From JBEKHI01 sp050012355 (lineage in GTDB: Bacteria; Actinomycetota; Actinomycetes; Streptosporangiales; Streptosporangiaceae): DNA of 16,081 nucleotides. Numbering within the stretch: the first letter of the stretch is position 1; each line of letters opens with the position of its first letter. Positions 15,407 through 16,081 of the stretch are shown piece by piece. Under the pieces are notes generated by a model. It saw only the letters and a program-made list of their open reading frames with translations, ran no database searches and was not told the DNA's origin. The position numbers and the translations under genes were made by a program. The stretch lies in NCBI GenBank assembly GCA_050012355.1, contig JBEKHI010000173.1:1-16081 (forward strand). The letters are read 5' to 3'.

Positions 15407-16006
15407 ATGAATACAGAAATAGGCCGGGGCAAGACCGGGCGGCGGGCGTACGCGCTTGAGGAGATCGGGATCGTGCCCGCGCGCCGTACCCGGGACCCGG
15501 AAGAGGTGTCGATCGCCTGGCAGATCGACGCGTACCGTTTCGAGCTGCCGCTTGTCGCCTCGCCGATGGACAGCGTTGTCTCCCCCGTGACGGCGATCAC
15601 ACTCGGCCGCTTGGGCGGACTCGGAGTCCTGGACCTCGAGGGGCTGTGGACCAGGTTCGAGGACCCGGAGCCGCTGCTGGCCGAGGTCGCCTCGCTGGAT
15701 GACGCGGCGGCCACTCGGCGGCTGCAGGAGATGTACGCCGCGCCGATCTCTGAGGAACTGATCGGGAAGCGGATCGAGGAGATCTCCCGCGCGGGCGTTA
15801 CGACCGCGGCCCGGCTGTCACCGCAGAAGACCGCGCTCGACGCGGGCGCCGACATCTTCGTGATCCGCGGCACCACCGTCTCAGCCGAGCACGTCTCCGG
15901 CCGCGCCGAGCCGCTGAACCTCAAGCAGTTCATCTACGAGCTTGACATCCCGGTCATCGTCGGCGGCTGCAGGAGATGTACGCCGCGCCGATCTCTGAGG
16001 AACTGA
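15407..16006 (+). CDS. guaB3: GuaB3-type IMPDH-related protein, interrupted by a duplication
   Basis: A conserved actinobacterial paralogue of IMP dehydrogenase without CBS domains, normally about 370-380 residues; its exact reaction is less well defined than GuaB's. ATG at 15407 follows GGAGG by 6 nt. Residues 1-188 read normally: ARRTRDPEEVSIAWQIDAYRF, LVASPMDSVVSP, IRGTTVSAEHVSGRAEPLN and FIYELDIPVIVGGC. From 15960 the DNA jumps back to a copy of 15715 onward in another frame (offset 245, not divisible by three), so the protein ends after 11 aberrant residues at 16006. The second half of the barrel is absent from the window. Either a real inactivating tandem duplication or an assembly error at the sequence end; the latter seems more likely. 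In operon with guaB. Confidence 0.85.
   Translation: MNTEIGRGKTGRRAYALEEIGIVPARRTRDPEEVSIAWQIDAYRFELPLVASPMDSVVSPVTAITLGRLGGLGVLDLEGLWTRFEDPEPLLAEVASLDDAAATRRLQEMYAAPISEELIGKRIEEISRAGVTTAARLSPQKTALDAGADIFVIRGTTVSAEHVSGRAEPLNLKQFIYELDIPVIVGGCRRCTPRRSLRN
15715..15836 (+). repeat. 122-bp direct repeat within guaB3, first copy
   Basis: Identical, as far as I can trace base by base, to 15960-16081. Here it is in the native guaB3 frame and codes for the segment from about TRRLQEMYAAP to LSPQKTA. The matched block opens with TCGGCGGCTGC. Confidence 0.92.
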
Positions 16007-16081
16007 TCGGGAAGCGGATCGAGGAGATCTCCCGCGCGGGCGTTACGACCGCGGCCCGGCTGTCACCGCAGAAGACCGCGC
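15960..16081 (+). repeat. 122-bp direct repeat within guaB3, second copy at window end
   Basis: Exact copy of 15715-15836, reaching the last base of the window. The first 11 bases (TCGGCGGCTGC) are also what guaB3 is expected to read here (the I-V-G-G-C codons), so the junction sits on an 11-bp microhomology. How much further the copy extends cannot be seen. Confidence 0.92.

Overview
The window is GC-rich, gene-dense DNA from a filamentous-type actinobacterium. The evidence is strongly GC-biased codon third positions, frequent GTG starts, a galT-galE-galK operon in the order known from Streptomyces, a sortase beside an APNTGG-type sorting signal, a groES-groEL pair under an exact CIRCE operator with a His-ending GroEL, and a SigD-like sigma factor followed by guaB and guaB3. 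The order groES-groEL...sigD-guaB-guaB3 is a known actinobacterial synteny block. I cannot place the family more precisely from sequence alone.

Layout. (1) 2-1380, plus strand: the 3' part of a cell-wall-anchored surface protein, overlapped by a class F-like sortase that probably anchors it. (2) 1377-2570, minus: an M20 amidohydrolase whose stop codon interlocks with the sortase stop. Upstream of it lie two tandem 25-bp palindromes spaced 31 bp apart. (3) 2684-5912, minus: a complete Leloir operon galT-galE-galK with overlapping stop/start junctions. (4) 5996-8877, plus: a CNNM/CorC-type membrane protein with CBS domains, then guaA (GMP synthase). (5) 8901-8947: a perfect 23-bp inverted repeat between convergent genes. 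(6) 8960-10924, minus: a 654-residue coiled-coil protein of unknown function, with an array of 11-residue repeats that passes into 7-residue repeats. (7) 11126-13338, plus: promoter with CIRCE, groES, a hairpin, groEL and a strong terminator hairpin. (8) 13350-15380, plus: a SigD-like ECF sigma factor and guaB (IMP dehydrogenase). (9) 15407 to the end: guaB3, broken by a 122-bp exact direct repeat that runs to the edge of the window.

The genes fall into themes: guanine nucleotide synthesis (guaA, guaB, with the IMPDH relative guaB3), HrcA-controlled chaperonin, galactose catabolism and UDP-sugar supply, and surface protein anchoring. No tRNA, rRNA, insertion sequence, prophage or CRISPR array was seen. 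I found no clear multi-gene system of unknown type. The points most worth a second look are the coiled-coil protein, the guaB3 duplication (biological or assembly artefact), the tandem palindromes before the amidohydrolase gene, and the compact groEL-sigma-guaB interval.
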